DNA of 64,000 bases from Rhodococcus ruber (GTDB taxonomy: Bacteria > Actinomycetota > Actinomycetes > Mycobacteriales > Mycobacteriaceae): the NCBI RefSeq assembly GCF_027270735.1, contig NZ_JAPWIJ010000012.1:1-64000 (forward strand). Direction: 5' to 3'. The translations under genes and the position numbers were made by a program. This document shows positions 43,618 through 53,225 of the stretch, one piece after another (the first letter of the stretch is position 1; every line of letters begins with the position of its first letter). The notes below the pieces were generated by a model. It had not been told where the DNA came from and did not search any database. It worked only from the letters and a program-made list of their open reading frames with translations.

Positions 43618-44651
43618 CCAACACGGGGATCGACGGCAAAGCACCCGTCATGACCGACGTCGCCCGACTGGCCGGGGTATCTCACCAGACGGTGTCGCGA
43701 GTGATCAACGGCCAGAACAATCTGCGTCCCGAAACACGGGACCGAGTTCAGAACGCCATCGATCAACTCGGCTACCGTCCGAATCGCGCGGCCAGGGCAC
43801 TGGTCACCAAGCGCTCCGCCTCGATCGGAATCATCGGCTCCAAGGGCGGTTTCTGGGGGCCGAGCACCACGCACCGCACCGTCCAGAGCGCAGCACGTGA
43901 CGCTGGATTCTCCGTCAGCGCGGTCAGTCTCGCAACGCTCACCCACGGCGAACTGGTCGGCGCACTGCATCACCTGCACGACCAAGGAGTCGAGGGCATC
44001 GTGTTGATCGCCGCAACCGACGACGCGGTGGCCGCCGCCCGATCCGAAGAGTCCGTCGTTCCCGTCGTCGTCGTCGAGGGCGACCCCGCCACCTCGACGT
44101 GGACCGTGGGTATCGATCAGATCGGCGGCGCTCGGCTGGCTACGCGGCACCTGATCGAGGCAGGCCACGAGCGCATCGTGCATCTGTCCGGCCCACAGGG
44201 ATGGACCGAATCGCGAGGGCGCGAACAAGGTTGGCAGGATGCGCTCGACGACGCCGGGCTACCGTGGACTCCGGTCCTCCGCGGTGACTGGTCCGCACGC
44301 AGTGGCTACGAAAACGGGCTTCGCCTCGCCGAAGACCACACCGTCACCGCCGCATTCTGCGCCAACGACCAGATGGCCCTCGGCCTGTTGCGTGCATTCC
44401 ACGAGAGTGGGCGTCGTGTGCCCGAGGACTTCGCCGTCGTCGGGTTCGACGACATCCCCGAAGCCGCTTTCCTGATCCCACCACTGACGACGATCCGGCA
44501 GGACTTCACCGAAGTCGGCAGACGCGCAATCGATGTCCTGCGCGCGGCACTCGACGACACCGCCCCGCCCGAGGCCTCCATCGAACCCGAACTCGTAGTC
44601 CGCTCGTCCAGCACCAGTGCACCACAAATAGGAGAATCGCATGTCCAGTGA
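43614..44651 (+). CDS. LacI-family regulator of the arabinose operon (AraR-like)
   Basis: 345 aa. The HTH and hinge read MTDVARLAGVSHQTVSRVING then RAARALVTKRS; the rest is a periplasmic-binding-like effector domain with DQMALGLLRAFHESGRRVPEDFAVVGFDD. GTG at 43614 overlaps the permease stop. The last 11 nt overlap araB. Encoded within the operon, it should bind the two CG-centred operators upstream and release them with L-arabinose (inference). Confidence 0.88.
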   Translation: MTNTGIDGKAPVMTDVARLAGVSHQTVSRVINGQNNLRPETRDRVQNAIDQLGYRPNRAARALVTKRSASIGIIGSKGGFWGPSTTHRTVQSAARDAGFSVSAVSLATLTHGELVGALHHLHDQGVEGIVLIAATDDAVAAARSEESVVPVVVVEGDPATSTWTVGIDQIGGARLATRHLIEAGHERIVHLSGPQGWTESRGREQGWQDALDDAGLPWTPVLRGDWSARSGYENGLRLAEDHTVTAAFCANDQMALGLLRAFHESGRRVPEDFAVVGFDDIPEAAFLIPPLTTIRQDFTEVGRRAIDVLRAALDDTAPPEASIEPELVVRSSSTSAPQIGESHVQ

Positions 44652-46314
44652 CCGCTACACGGTAGGAGTGGACTACGGCACTCTCTCCGGCCGTGCCGTA
44701 GTCGTCCGCGTGTCCGATGGTGCCGAAATCGCATCTGCCGTGCACGAATACCGACACGCTGTGCTCGAGGAAACTCTGCCGGGCGGTGCCGTCCGACTGC
44801 CCGACGCGTGGGCTCTACAGGTACCGGACGACTATCGCGACGTCCTCCGCCGCGCGGTGCCCGCTGCGATGGCTGCTGCGGGCATCTCCCCGCAACAGGT
44901 AGTGGGAATCGGGACCGACTTCACCGCATGCACCATGGTGCCCACCTACGCGGACGGCACCCCGCTGAGCGAAGACCCGCGATTCGCCGACCGACCACAC
45001 GCATACGTCAAACTGTGGAAACACCATGCGGCACAGGGACAAGCCGATCGCATCAACGAACTGGCCGCCCGACGCGGCGAAAGCTGGCTCCCCCGCTACG
45101 GCGGCTTGATCTCCTCGGAATGGGAATTCGCCAAAGCCCTGCAGATTCTGGAGGAAGACGCCGAGATCTACGGGGCCATGGACCGGTGGGTCGAGGCAGC
45201 CGACTGGATTGTCTGGCAGCTGTGCGGAAACTATGTGCGGAACGCCTGCACCGCCGGATACAAAGGGATCTACCAGGACGGGCACTACCCGTCCGTGGAC
45301 TTCCTCTCCGAGCTGGCACCGGGCTTCGCCGCTTTCGTAGCCGACAAACTCGATCAGCCGTTGGGCGATTTGGGTGCTCGCGCAGGTACGTTGACCGCCG
45401 AGGCTGCTGAATGGACGGGGCTGCCAGAGGGCATCGCCGTTGCGGTCGGCAACGTCGACGCGCACGTGACCGCGCCCGCAGCGGGTGCAGTGGAACCGGG
45501 CCGGATGGTTGCGATCATGGGGACCTCGACGTGTCACGTGATGAGTTCGACTGTGCTGAAGGAAGTTCCCGGTATGTGCGGGGTGGTCGACGGCGGTATC
45601 GTCGCCGGATCCTTCGGATACGAGGCAGGACAGAGCGGCGTCGGCGACATCTTCGGATGGTTCACGCGCACCTCGGTTCCCGCGTCCTACAGTGAGGCAG
45701 CTGCCGCAGCCGGTGAGTCGGTCCACGAGCACCTGACTCGGCTCGCTCAGACACAGGACGTGGGCGAGCACGGATTGGTTGCCCTGGACTGGCACAGCGG
45801 AAATCGGTCGATCCTGGTCGATCACGAGCTGTCCGGTCTGGTCATCGGATCGACACTGGCGACGCGGCCGGAGGACACCTACCGCGCCTTGCTGGAAGCA
45901 ACGGCGTTCGGCACCCGCGTCATCGTCGAGACCTTCCGCGACAGCGGCGTTCCGGTCGAAGAATTCGTGGTGGCGGGCGGGCTTGCCCGCAACCCGTTGC
46001 TGATGCAGATCTATGCGGATGTACTGCGAATGCCCTTGTCGGTCATCGCTTCCGCACAGGGACCTGCCCTGGGTTCCGCAATCCATGCTGCAGTCGCCGC
46101 CGACTGCTATCCCGACGTGCCGGTGGCATCGAAATCGATGGGCAAGGTTCGCCGCGGGGCATTCGTTCCGGACGAGGCCCGCTCGGAAGCATACGACTCG
46201 CTGTACGAGATCTATCTGGAACTGCACGATCGCTTCGGTCGGGACGTACCGACCATGCGCCGGCTGCGATCACTTCGACGCGCAGCCCTGACCAGGAAGC
46301 TGGAAGCGAAATGA
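44641..46314 (+). CDS. araB: L-ribulokinase
   Basis: 557 aa, FGGY-family kinase. VGVDYGTLSGRAVVV, GIGTDFTACTMVPTYADGTPL, ISSEWEFAKALQI, MGTSTCHVMSS and VVAGGLARNPLLMQIYADVL are diagnostic of AraB rather than other FGGY kinases. It phosphorylates L-ribulose to L-ribulose-5-phosphate. Its ATG lies within the regulator gene's 3' end, and its stop overlaps araD (ATGA). Confidence 0.96.
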   Translation: MSSDRYTVGVDYGTLSGRAVVVRVSDGAEIASAVHEYRHAVLEETLPGGAVRLPDAWALQVPDDYRDVLRRAVPAAMAAAGISPQQVVGIGTDFTACTMVPTYADGTPLSEDPRFADRPHAYVKLWKHHAAQGQADRINELAARRGESWLPRYGGLISSEWEFAKALQILEEDAEIYGAMDRWVEAADWIVWQLCGNYVRNACTAGYKGIYQDGHYPSVDFLSELAPGFAAFVADKLDQPLGDLGARAGTLTAEAAEWTGLPEGIAVAVGNVDAHVTAPAAGAVEPGRMVAIMGTSTCHVMSSTVLKEVPGMCGVVDGGIVAGSFGYEAGQSGVGDIFGWFTRTSVPASYSEAAAAAGESVHEHLTRLAQTQDVGEHGLVALDWHSGNRSILVDHELSGLVIGSTLATRPEDTYRALLEATAFGTRVIVETFRDSGVPVEEFVVAGGLARNPLLMQIYADVLRMPLSVIASAQGPALGSAIHAAVAADCYPDVPVASKSMGKVRRGAFVPDEARSEAYDSLYEIYLELHDRFGRDVPTMRRLRSLRRAALTRKLEAK

Positions 46315-46988
46315 CAGTTGTCGACGATGTTCGCGAGGTCGTCGCGGAAATCCGCAAGGACGTGTGCGCACTGCATGCGGAATTGGTGCGCTACGGATTG
46401 GTCGTGTGGACGGCGGGCAACGTGTCCGCGCGCGTTCCCGGTCGAGACCTCATGGTCATCAAGCCGAGCGGCGTCTCCTACGACGATCTGACGCCGGACA
46501 ACATGGTGGTGTGCGATCTGCACGGTCGAGTGGTCGAAGGCGACCACTCGCCGTCGTCGGACACCGAGGCACAGGCATACGTCTATCGCCATCTCGACCA
46601 CATCAACGGTGTGGTGCACACTCATTCGCCTTATGCGGTCGCATGGGCGGCACGAGGAGAACCCATTCCGGTCGTCACCACGATGTGCGCCGACGAATTC
46701 GGCGGAGACATTCCGGTGGGTCCGTTCGCCGTCATCGGCGACGACTCGATCGGCCGCGGCATCGTCGACACCCTCGCCGACAGTCGGTCCCCTGCGATCC
46801 TGATGCAGAACCACGGTGTCTTTGCGGTGGGCCCATCCGCCCGATCCGCTGTGAAGGCAGCCGTCATGTGCGAGGACGTCGCACGGTCAGTTCACCTGGC
46901 TTATCAACTGGGACAACCACTTCCCATTCCGCGATCCTCGGTCGATGCACTGTACGACCGCTATCAGAACGTCTACGGCCAGCGCTGA
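46311..46988 (+). CDS. araD: L-ribulose-5-phosphate 4-epimerase
   Basis: 225 aa, class II aldolase fold. WTAGNVSARVPG, VIKPSGVSYDDLTPDNMVV, SSDTEAQAYVYRHL, VHTHSPYAVAWA (zinc His pair) and LMQNHGVFAVG match AraD. It converts L-ribulose-5-P to D-xylulose-5-P, which enters the pentose phosphate pathway. It overlaps araB by 4 nt; araA follows after 39 bp. Confidence 0.96.
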   Translation: MTVVDDVREVVAEIRKDVCALHAELVRYGLVVWTAGNVSARVPGRDLMVIKPSGVSYDDLTPDNMVVCDLHGRVVEGDHSPSSDTEAQAYVYRHLDHINGVVHTHSPYAVAWAARGEPIPVVTTMCADEFGGDIPVGPFAVIGDDSIGRGIVDTLADSRSPAILMQNHGVFAVGPSARSAVKAAVMCEDVARSVHLAYQLGQPLPIPRSSVDALYDRYQNVYGQR

Positions 46989-47027
46989 CCGGCGCCACTC
47001 ACTCTTTCCACGGAAGGTACATTCTCC

Positions 47028-48512
47028 ATGTCCGAAGTATGGTTTCTCACCGGCAGCCAAGGCCTTTACGGTCCCGAGACGCTCGAGCAAGTAGCAGTCC
47101 AATCACGGGAGATTGCAGACAAACTCGATGCGGCCCTTCCCGTCTCGGTGGTCTGGAAGCCGGTGCTGCTCGACGCCTCGTCCATCCTGCGGTGCATGCG
47201 CGAGGCCAACGCCGCCGACGACTGCATCGGCGTCGTCACCTGGATGCACACTTTCTCCCCCGCCAAGATGTGGATTGCAGGCCTCGATGCACTGGACGTT
47301 CCACTGCTGCACCTGCACACCCAAGCCGGAATGTCGTTGCCGTGGTCCACGATCGACATGGAGTTCATGAATCTCAACCAGGCTGCGCACGGTGATCGAG
47401 AGTTCGGCCACATCGAATCCAGGGTCGGCGTACTGCGTACCACCGTCGCAGGCCACGTCGACAATCCATCGGTACGGACGCGGGCGGAGCAGTGGGCACG
47501 TGCGGCACTCGGCCGGGCCGAGTTGCGGTCGCTGAAACTGGCCCGTTTCGGCGACAACATGCGCGACGTCGCGGTCACCGAGGGAGACAAGGTCGAGGCG
47601 CAGCTGCGGTTCGGCGTCTCTGTGAACACGTACGGCGTCAACGATCTCGTGGAAGTAGTCGACAGCGTCGGTGATGTTGCCGTCTCCGAGCTCATCGACG
47701 AATATCGATCGCTCTACGACATCGCCCCGAGTCTGGACACAGACGGGGACCGGCACGACTCCCTCCGCTACGGCGCACGCGTCGAAGCGGGACTGCGGCA
47801 ATTCCTCACCGACGGCGGATTCAAGGCGTTCACCACCAATTTCGAGGACCTCGGGGGGCTGCGTCAGTTGCCGGGATTGGCGGTGCAGCGACTGATGGCC
47901 GACGGTTACGGCTTCGGTGGCGAGGGCGACTGGAAGACGTCGATGTTGTTGCGGGGCATGAAGGTGATGGCTGAGGGACTGGACGGCGGTACGTCCTTCA
48001 TGGAGGACTACACCTACCACCTCGTCCCCGGTGAGGAGAAGATCCTCGGCGCACACATGCTCGAGGTGTGCCCGTCCATCACGACGTCGCGCCCCACATT
48101 GGAAATCCATCCACTGTCGATCGGCGGACGCGAGGATCCGGTGCGGCTGCGATTCACAGCCGATCCAGGACACGGCGTCGTCGTGGGACTGTCCGACGTC
48201 GGCGAGCGATTCCGCCTGACGGCCAACGTGATCGACGTGGTCGAACCCGACGAGGCTTTGCCGAAGCTACCTGTCGCATGTGCAGTGTGGGAACCACAGC
48301 CGTCGTTGTCGGTGTCGGCAGAATCGTGGTTGACGGCCGGCGCGCCCCACCACACTGTCCTGAGCACGGCCATCGGTCTGCCCGTACTGGAGGCATTCTC
48401 GGACATGATCGGGGTCGAGCTGCTCGCCATCGATTCCAGCACCACTACACGCGGGTTCCAGCAAACACTGCGATGGAATGCGGCCTACCATCGGCTGGCT
48501 GCGAGGTTGTGA
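47028..48512 (+). CDS. araA: L-arabinose isomerase
   Basis: 494 aa, standard length. [20 protein letters not shown] at the start, [40 protein letters not shown] (metal Glu and His) and the C-terminal [22 protein letters not shown] are typical. It converts L-arabinose to L-ribulose. GGAAGG lies about 9 nt before the ATG. The order araB-araD-araA after a YtfQRT/YjfF-like importer gives a complete uptake-to-xylulose-5-P route. Confidence 0.97.
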   Translation: MSEVWFLTGSQGLYGPETLEQVAVQSREIADKLDAALPVSVVWKPVLLDASSILRCMREANAADDCIGVVTWMHTFSPAKMWIAGLDALDVPLLHLHTQAGMSLPWSTIDMEFMNLNQAAHGDREFGHIESRVGVLRTTVAGHVDNPSVRTRAEQWARAALGRAELRSLKLARFGDNMRDVAVTEGDKVEAQLRFGVSVNTYGVNDLVEVVDSVGDVAVSELIDEYRSLYDIAPSLDTDGDRHDSLRYGARVEAGLRQFLTDGGFKAFTTNFEDLGGLRQLPGLAVQRLMADGYGFGGEGDWKTSMLLRGMKVMAEGLDGGTSFMEDYTYHLVPGEEKILGAHMLEVCPSITTSRPTLEIHPLSIGGREDPVRLRFTADPGHGVVVGLSDVGERFRLTANVIDVVEPDEALPKLPVACAVWEPQPSLSVSAESWLTAGAPHHTVLSTAIGLPVLEAFSDMIGVELLAIDSSTTTRGFQQTLRWNAAYHRLAARL

Positions 48513-48529
48513 GCTCGTAGCGCCTTCAT

Positions 48530-49468
48530 TCACCCGTGTCGTCGGCGGTATTCCTGTTCGGCCCCGGGATGCAAGGGAATGCTGCCGGTCATGACGAGCG
48601 AGCGGGCGTCGAGGAACTGACTCCCCACCGCTTGCCCCGGAACCAGTGCGGACGATCGATCGAGCAGCACGGCCACCAGTTTCGCGACAACAGCATCGGG
48701 CACCTCGGGGTGCGCCAAGAGCACGTTCGGAATCCCGACGGTCGTCACCTCGGGATGCTCGCCGTACACGTTCGCCGGAACGAGCACCGCCTCGTAGGCG
48801 GTACCGAATTCGCGGCGCAGATCAGCGACGACGGCTCCCAGATCGAGCAAGCGGATCGCGGTTCGAGGCGCGGCGAACGCCGGGGTCGGCAATCCACCCG
48901 CCCACATCACTGCGTCGATCTCGTTGTCGGCCAATGCATCCGACGCCGCACTCATCGGCATCTGCACCTGTTCGACCGCAGCTGATCCGGACACACCCAC
49001 GGCGTCGAGGACACGTTGCGACACCATGGTCGCACCGGACCCCGTGGCTCCGATACTCACCCGGCGACCCCGCAGATCACCTGCGGTCCGGATGTCGGAG
49101 TCCGCTCGTACCGCGACCTGGAAGTAGTTCTCGTACACGCACCCGACCGCCGCGAGATCTGCACTGGGATCGCTGTACGCCGCGTCGATGAGAGTCAGCG
49201 CCAACTCGGCCCGTCCGGTGCCGAGGGCCCCGAGGTTGTCGATGGAACCCGCCGACGTCAACGGAACGATATCCGCTGCACCGGCCTCTGCGGCACCGTC
49301 GGCCAACAAGCCTGCAAACTCCCAGAAGAAGCCGCCGATCTCGCCCGCGGCGAGACGCAACCGTGGCGGCGGTTCCGATGCGCAGGCTCCCATCGCAGCT
49401 GCCACCGAAGAAACCACAGCGGCCCGCAGAGCTGTTCTTCGAGAGAACAACGCTGCGGGCCGGGTCAT
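48530..49468 (-). CDS. TAXI-family TRAP-type solute-binding lipoprotein (orphan)
   Basis: 312 aa. SRRTALRAAVVSSVAAAMGAC combines a Tat-like twin Arg with a lipobox. ALGTGRAELALTLIDAAYSD, GRRVSIGATGSGATMVSQRVLDA and VPANVYGEHPEVTTVGIPN define the TAXI group. No TRAP membrane subunit occurs in the window. It follows a carrier gene and a two-component system on the same strand. Orphan TAXI/TctC-like proteins can serve as sensors, which would fit. ATG at 49468 is preferred to a GTG three codons up. Ligand likely a small carboxylate (inference). Confidence 0.85.
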   Translation of the reverse strand: MTRPAALFSRRTALRAAVVSSVAAAMGACASEPPPRLRLAAGEIGGFFWEFAGLLADGAAEAGAADIVPLTSAGSIDNLGALGTGRAELALTLIDAAYSDPSADLAAVGCVYENYFQVAVRADSDIRTAGDLRGRRVSIGATGSGATMVSQRVLDAVGVSGSAAVEQVQMPMSAASDALADNEIDAVMWAGGLPTPAFAAPRTAIRLLDLGAVVADLRREFGTAYEAVLVPANVYGEHPEVTTVGIPNVLLAHPEVPDAVVAKLVAVLLDRSSALVPGQAVGSQFLDARSLVMTGSIPLHPGAEQEYRRRHG

Positions 49469-49493
49469 GTCAGACACCCTAGGGCGTCACGGT

Positions 49494-50858
49494 TCACTCG
49501 AAGGCTCGCCCCTGCTCCCGGTCGAGGACGGTCTCCGTCTTGTTCCGCAGAACGAAGATGTAGACCAGAAGCGAAATGGCGATGACGATCGTCACGTAGA
49601 GGATGAACCAGCCGACGTGCCCGCCGTTCTTCGCAGCTTGGTAGATCAACGGAGCGGTACCGCCGAAGGCAGAGTTCGCGAGCGCGTATCCCAAACCGAC
49701 GCCGAGTGCACGGATGTGGGAGGGGAACAGCTCGGCTTTGACGATGGCATTGATCGAGGTGTAGCCGGTGAGAATGACGTAACCCACGCAGACCAGCGCC
49801 AAGGACTGCACCACCGACGTGGCCGACGGCAGATAGGTGATGAGTACGTAGGTGTACAGCACCCCGCCGACGCCGAAGAAGACGAGCAGTGGCTTGCGAC
49901 CGACCTTGTCGCTGATCAACCCACCGATGGGCTGCAGCAGCATGAGGAAGACCAGCCCGAACAGGTTGATCCATGTTCCGGTCATTCCGCGGTCCTCGTA
50001 CGCCGCCTTGATCATCGAGGGTGCGTTGACGCTGTAGGTGTAGAACGCGATGGTGCCACCGGCCGTCACCATGAAGCAGATCAAGAGAGCACGCCAATGC
50101 CTGGTGACCAGTTCTTTCATGGATCCCGAAGATTGATCGGCTCCGCTACGAACGGCCTCGAGCTGGTCCTTGGTCAGCGACTCGTCCATACTGCGGCGCA
50201 GCCAGAAGACGACCACTGCGGCGACGCCACCGATGAAGAACGCAATCCGCCAACCGAAGTCCTCGATCTGCTCCCGCTCGAAGAAGACCTGCATCAGCAA
50301 CAGCGTCACCTGCGCCAGAACGTGTCCGCCGATCAGCGTGACGTACTGGAACGAGGAGAAGAATCCGCGACGCTCACGGGTTGCGGCCTCGGACATATAA
50401 GTGGCCGACGCTCCGTACTCACCACCGGTGGCGAACCCCTGCACCAGACGGCACAGGATGAGGATGACAGCGGCCCACACGCCTATGCTCTCCCGCCCGG
50501 GGGTGAACGCGATGACCATCGAGCATGCCGCCATCAACGAGACACTGAACGTCAACGCGGCACGACGGCCTTTGCGATCTGCGTAGCGTCCGAAGAACCA
50601 CGAACCGACCGGACGCATCAGGAAGGTGACCGCGAAGATGCCGTAGACGTAGATCGTCGAGTTCTTGTCGGCCGAGTCGAAGAACTGGTTCTCGAAGTAG
50701 GTCGCGAAGACGGTGTAGACGTATACGTCGTACCACTCGACGAGGTTGCCCGACGACCCGCGCAACGTGTTGTACACGGCGCGACGAGTGGCGGCGGGAG
50801 ACGAGATGGGTGGGGTCGATCGCGGCGAGCCGGAGATCGACGTGGCCTCGTTGGCCAT
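49494..50858 (-). CDS. MHS-family MFS carrier (alpha-ketoglutarate permease-like)
   Basis: 454 aa, 12 helices. GNLVEWYDVYVYTVFATYF (TM1), RPVGSWFFGRYADRKGRRAAL, RLVQGFATGGEYGASATYMSEAATRERRGFFSS and FPSHIRALGVGLGYALANS resemble KgtP-like dicarboxylate symporters. AAGGA precedes the chosen ATG by 8 nt. It lies between the sensor kinase gene and the TAXI gene, all on the minus strand; 123 bp to the kinase stop and 25 bp to the TAXI gene. Confidence 0.88.
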   Translation of the reverse strand: MANEATSISGSPRSTPPISSPAATRRAVYNTLRGSSGNLVEWYDVYVYTVFATYFENQFFDSADKNSTIYVYGIFAVTFLMRPVGSWFFGRYADRKGRRAALTFSVSLMAACSMVIAFTPGRESIGVWAAVILILCRLVQGFATGGEYGASATYMSEAATRERRGFFSSFQYVTLIGGHVLAQVTLLLMQVFFEREQIEDFGWRIAFFIGGVAAVVVFWLRRSMDESLTKDQLEAVRSGADQSSGSMKELVTRHWRALLICFMVTAGGTIAFYTYSVNAPSMIKAAYEDRGMTGTWINLFGLVFLMLLQPIGGLISDKVGRKPLLVFFGVGGVLYTYVLITYLPSATSVVQSLALVCVGYVILTGYTSINAIVKAELFPSHIRALGVGLGYALANSAFGGTAPLIYQAAKNGGHVGWFILYVTIVIAISLLVYIFVLRNKTETVLDREQGRAFE

Positions 50859-50981
50859 GCTCTGGTCCTTCCACATTCAGCGGGCGGTGGGCTGCCGGCT
50901 GGCAGTCGGCAACCGAAGTCCCCCTACTGTGACGGCAAGCACAGCGCGAAACCAAGCTGTTTCGCGATTCCTAACACTCCC

Positions 50982-52382
50982 TTAGGAAACGACCCTCGGT
51001 AGCCGAATCTCCACATTCAGTCCCGACGGTCGACGCGCCACGACCCGGAGGGATCCGCCCGCCCGCTCGGCGAGCGCATGGACGATGGACAGACCGAGGC
51101 CGGTTCCGTCCCCGCGAGCAGTCGACGCCCGGAAGAATCGATCGACGACCTTCGGCAGCTCGTCGTCAGGCACGCCGGGCCCGGTATCGGACACCCACAT
51201 CGTGACGTCGGTGTCCGATGTCCGACGGCCGATCTCGATTTCCGAACCGGCCCCTGCGTACTTGGTTGCATTGCTCAGCAGAGCATCGAAAATTCGAGTC
51301 AGGTCGTCCTCCGTCATCGGCACTCGGCCGTCCTCATCGGACTCTCGCGACGAGACGTCCACACTCATTCCCGCCGATGCCACTGCGCTCGACCAGAACT
51401 CCTTCCGATCCGCAATGACAGTGCTGGGGTCGCACGCCGTCGATCGGGTGCCGGACGGTGTTTCGGCGGCCGCGAGAACGAGTAGGTCTTCGACGACGGC
51501 ACTGAGGCGGTCGACCTCGAGGGTTGTCCGACGGTGCACTTCGGCTGCCGACTCGGGTACTCGCATCCCGAGCACATCGATTCGGATTCTCAACGCCGCC
51601 AACGGATTACGGAGAGCATGCGCAGTATCTGCCACCAATCGTCGCTGCGCCGCGGTGGCTGCCTCCACGTCGTCGGCCATGGCGTCGAATGCTCGGGAGA
51701 GTTCGCGAACCTCCGGCGGCCCATCGTAGGCGGCGGGCTCTGCGCTCGGGACCTCGTCGATCGGAAGCTGATCGTGGAACTTGCCACCGAACGAGTGAAC
51801 GCGCGACGACAGCGCGGTCAGTGGCCGAACAACCCAACGTGACAACGCAACAGCGATCACTGCCACCGTTGCGAGAATGAGAAGAGCTCCGCCGGCGATC
51901 ACCATCCAGGCAGTACCGACATCCCGACGGGCCGGGGTAGTCGACGCCTCGAGGACCACCGCGCCGTCCACCTGGGTTCCCCCGCCGACCGGGGCAGTGA
52001 TCAACGCCGTCGACTGCGACCACGGAGTCAGACTCGACGGTAGGTCACCCCGCTGATTTCGCAACGCCCCTGCGATGGCCTGCTGCACGTCGGCGCGGTC
52101 GAAGTCCAGACCCGACAAGGCACGCGCCTGCCCGTTGCGGTCGACGACGGCGATTCCCTCGTCGTACAGATTTGTGTAACGCTGCACAGACTCCTGAAGG
52201 CGAGGAATACCGGACCAGTCCTCTCGCGAACCCAGATCGGCGAAAAACGTGGCGGCGGCTGTCCTGTTCTCCGTGAATCTCTGGGCCCGCTCCCTGCCCA
52301 CCAACAGAGCCAACGGCACCGCCAACGCCAGCACGACGACAGTCGAGTAGATCATCAGCACCATCAGTACACGCAGGCGCAC
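50982..52382 (-). CDS. Sensor histidine kinase
   Basis: 466 aa. TM1 at about 5-27, an extracytoplasmic domain of about 130 residues, TM2 at about 158-180, a HAMP region, and an HK core with DTAHALRNPLAAL (phospho-His), NATKYA (N box), DTGPGVPDDE (G1) and GTGLGLSIV (G2). H box A-L-R in place of E-L-R/K is seen in some actinobacterial kinases. GTG start; only 1 nt separates it from the response regulator stop. The ~130-aa sensor domain could contact a binding protein such as TAXI. Confidence 0.92.
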   Translation of the reverse strand: MRLRVLMVLMIYSTVVVLALAVPLALLVGRERAQRFTENRTAAATFFADLGSREDWSGIPRLQESVQRYTNLYDEGIAVVDRNGQARALSGLDFDRADVQQAIAGALRNQRGDLPSSLTPWSQSTALITAPVGGGTQVDGAVVLEASTTPARRDVGTAWMVIAGGALLILATVAVIAVALSRWVVRPLTALSSRVHSFGGKFHDQLPIDEVPSAEPAAYDGPPEVRELSRAFDAMADDVEAATAAQRRLVADTAHALRNPLAALRIRIDVLGMRVPESAAEVHRRTTLEVDRLSAVVEDLLVLAAAETPSGTRSTACDPSTVIADRKEFWSSAVASAGMSVDVSSRESDEDGRVPMTEDDLTRIFDALLSNATKYAGAGSEIEIGRRTSDTDVTMWVSDTGPGVPDDELPKVVDRFFRASTARGDGTGLGLSIVHALAERAGGSLRVVARRPSGLNVEIRLPRVVS

Positions 52383-52383
52383 G

Positions 52384-53043
52384 TCAACTGTCCCAGCGGT
52401 AGCCGAAGCCGCGGATGGTGACGATGGTGCCCGGCCGATCGAGCTTGGAACGCAAGGCCGTCATGTGCACATCGAGCGTCCGCGAAATCGCGACGTACGC
52501 GTCACCCCAGATGGCGTCCATCAACTGCTCCCGGCTGACCGCTTCGCCGCGTCGAGTCACCAGATGAGCCAGAAGGTCGAACTCCTTGGTGGTCAGTGCG
52601 ATGTCTCGTCCGTCGACTTCGACCCCTCGGCCGACGAGATCGACGGCGATGTCGCCGAGAACCACTCTGTCTGCGCCGGCATCGATCGTCGCGCTCCGAC
52701 GCCGCGCCGCCACCTCGAGCCTCGCATGCAACTCCCCCAACCGAGCCGGCTTGACCACGTAATCGTCCGCGCCGGCGCGCAGAGCCCGCACCACCGACCG
52801 CTCGTCGTCGCGCGCGGTGAGCACCACCACCGGAACCGAACTCAGGGTCCGTAGCTTACGAAGGACTTCGAGTCCGTCCATGTCCGGCAGCCCGAGATCC
52901 AGTAGCACTACGTCCATCCGGTGATGACCGAGGAGCACGTCCGCACCGCGGCGCATGCGAACAGGGGCATGCCCCACCTCGGTCAACGCGTCCACCAACG
53001 CGTCACCGACTCCGTCGTCGTCCTCCACCACAGCAATGCGCAT
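52384..53043 (-). CDS. OmpR-family response regulator
   Basis: 219 aa. The receiver has EDDDG, phospho-acceptor LLDLGLPDMDGLEVL, LTARDD and VKPARLGEL; the C-terminal winged helix runs from VVLGDIAVDLVG to GTIVTIRGFGYRWDS. Cotranscribed with the kinase. Probable targets are the adjacent MFS carrier and TAXI genes. It diverges from the ABM-domain gene. Confidence 0.93.
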   Translation of the reverse strand: MRIAVVEDDDGVGDALVDALTEVGHAPVRMRRGADVLLGHHRMDVVLLDLGLPDMDGLEVLRKLRTLSSVPVVVLTARDDERSVVRALRAGADDYVVKPARLGELHARLEVAARRRSATIDAGADRVVLGDIAVDLVGRGVEVDGRDIALTTKEFDLLAHLVTRRGEAVSREQLMDAIWGDAYVAISRTLDVHMTALRSKLDRPGTIVTIRGFGYRWDS

Positions 53044-53099
53044 CGACCTCGAGACTAGGCCACCATCCGCTTTCGCACGCCCGGTGCACGGTGGCCAGG

Positions 53100-53122
53100 C
53101 TTCGAATCAGAGTGATTCGAAG
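53100..53122. other. Hairpin/palindrome before the ABM gene
   Basis: CTTCGAATCA-GAG-TGATTCGAAG is a perfect 10-bp inverted repeat with a 3-nt centre, midway in the 182-bp gap between the response regulator and the ABM gene. It could be a dimeric operator (TTCGAATCA half-sites) or a leader hairpin. GGCCACC/GGTGGCC arms flank it on the left at about 53058-53096. Confidence 0.5.
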
Positions 53123-53225
53123 GGTGGCCGCGTCCGTGCGCGCGGGTTACTTTCGGGGTTGATGCTCTGCTCGAATCGATGTGGTGGACTCCTGGTCTGC
53201 CCGACAGTGAGGACTTTCCCCTCGT

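Noticed and set aside
44815..46227. Minus-strand open frame, 470 codons
   Set aside because: Antisense to araB; a shadow of its codon bias.
49188..51002. Plus-strand open frame, 604 codons
   Set aside because: Antisense to the TAXI and MFS genes; no family features and extreme Arg/Asp/His content.
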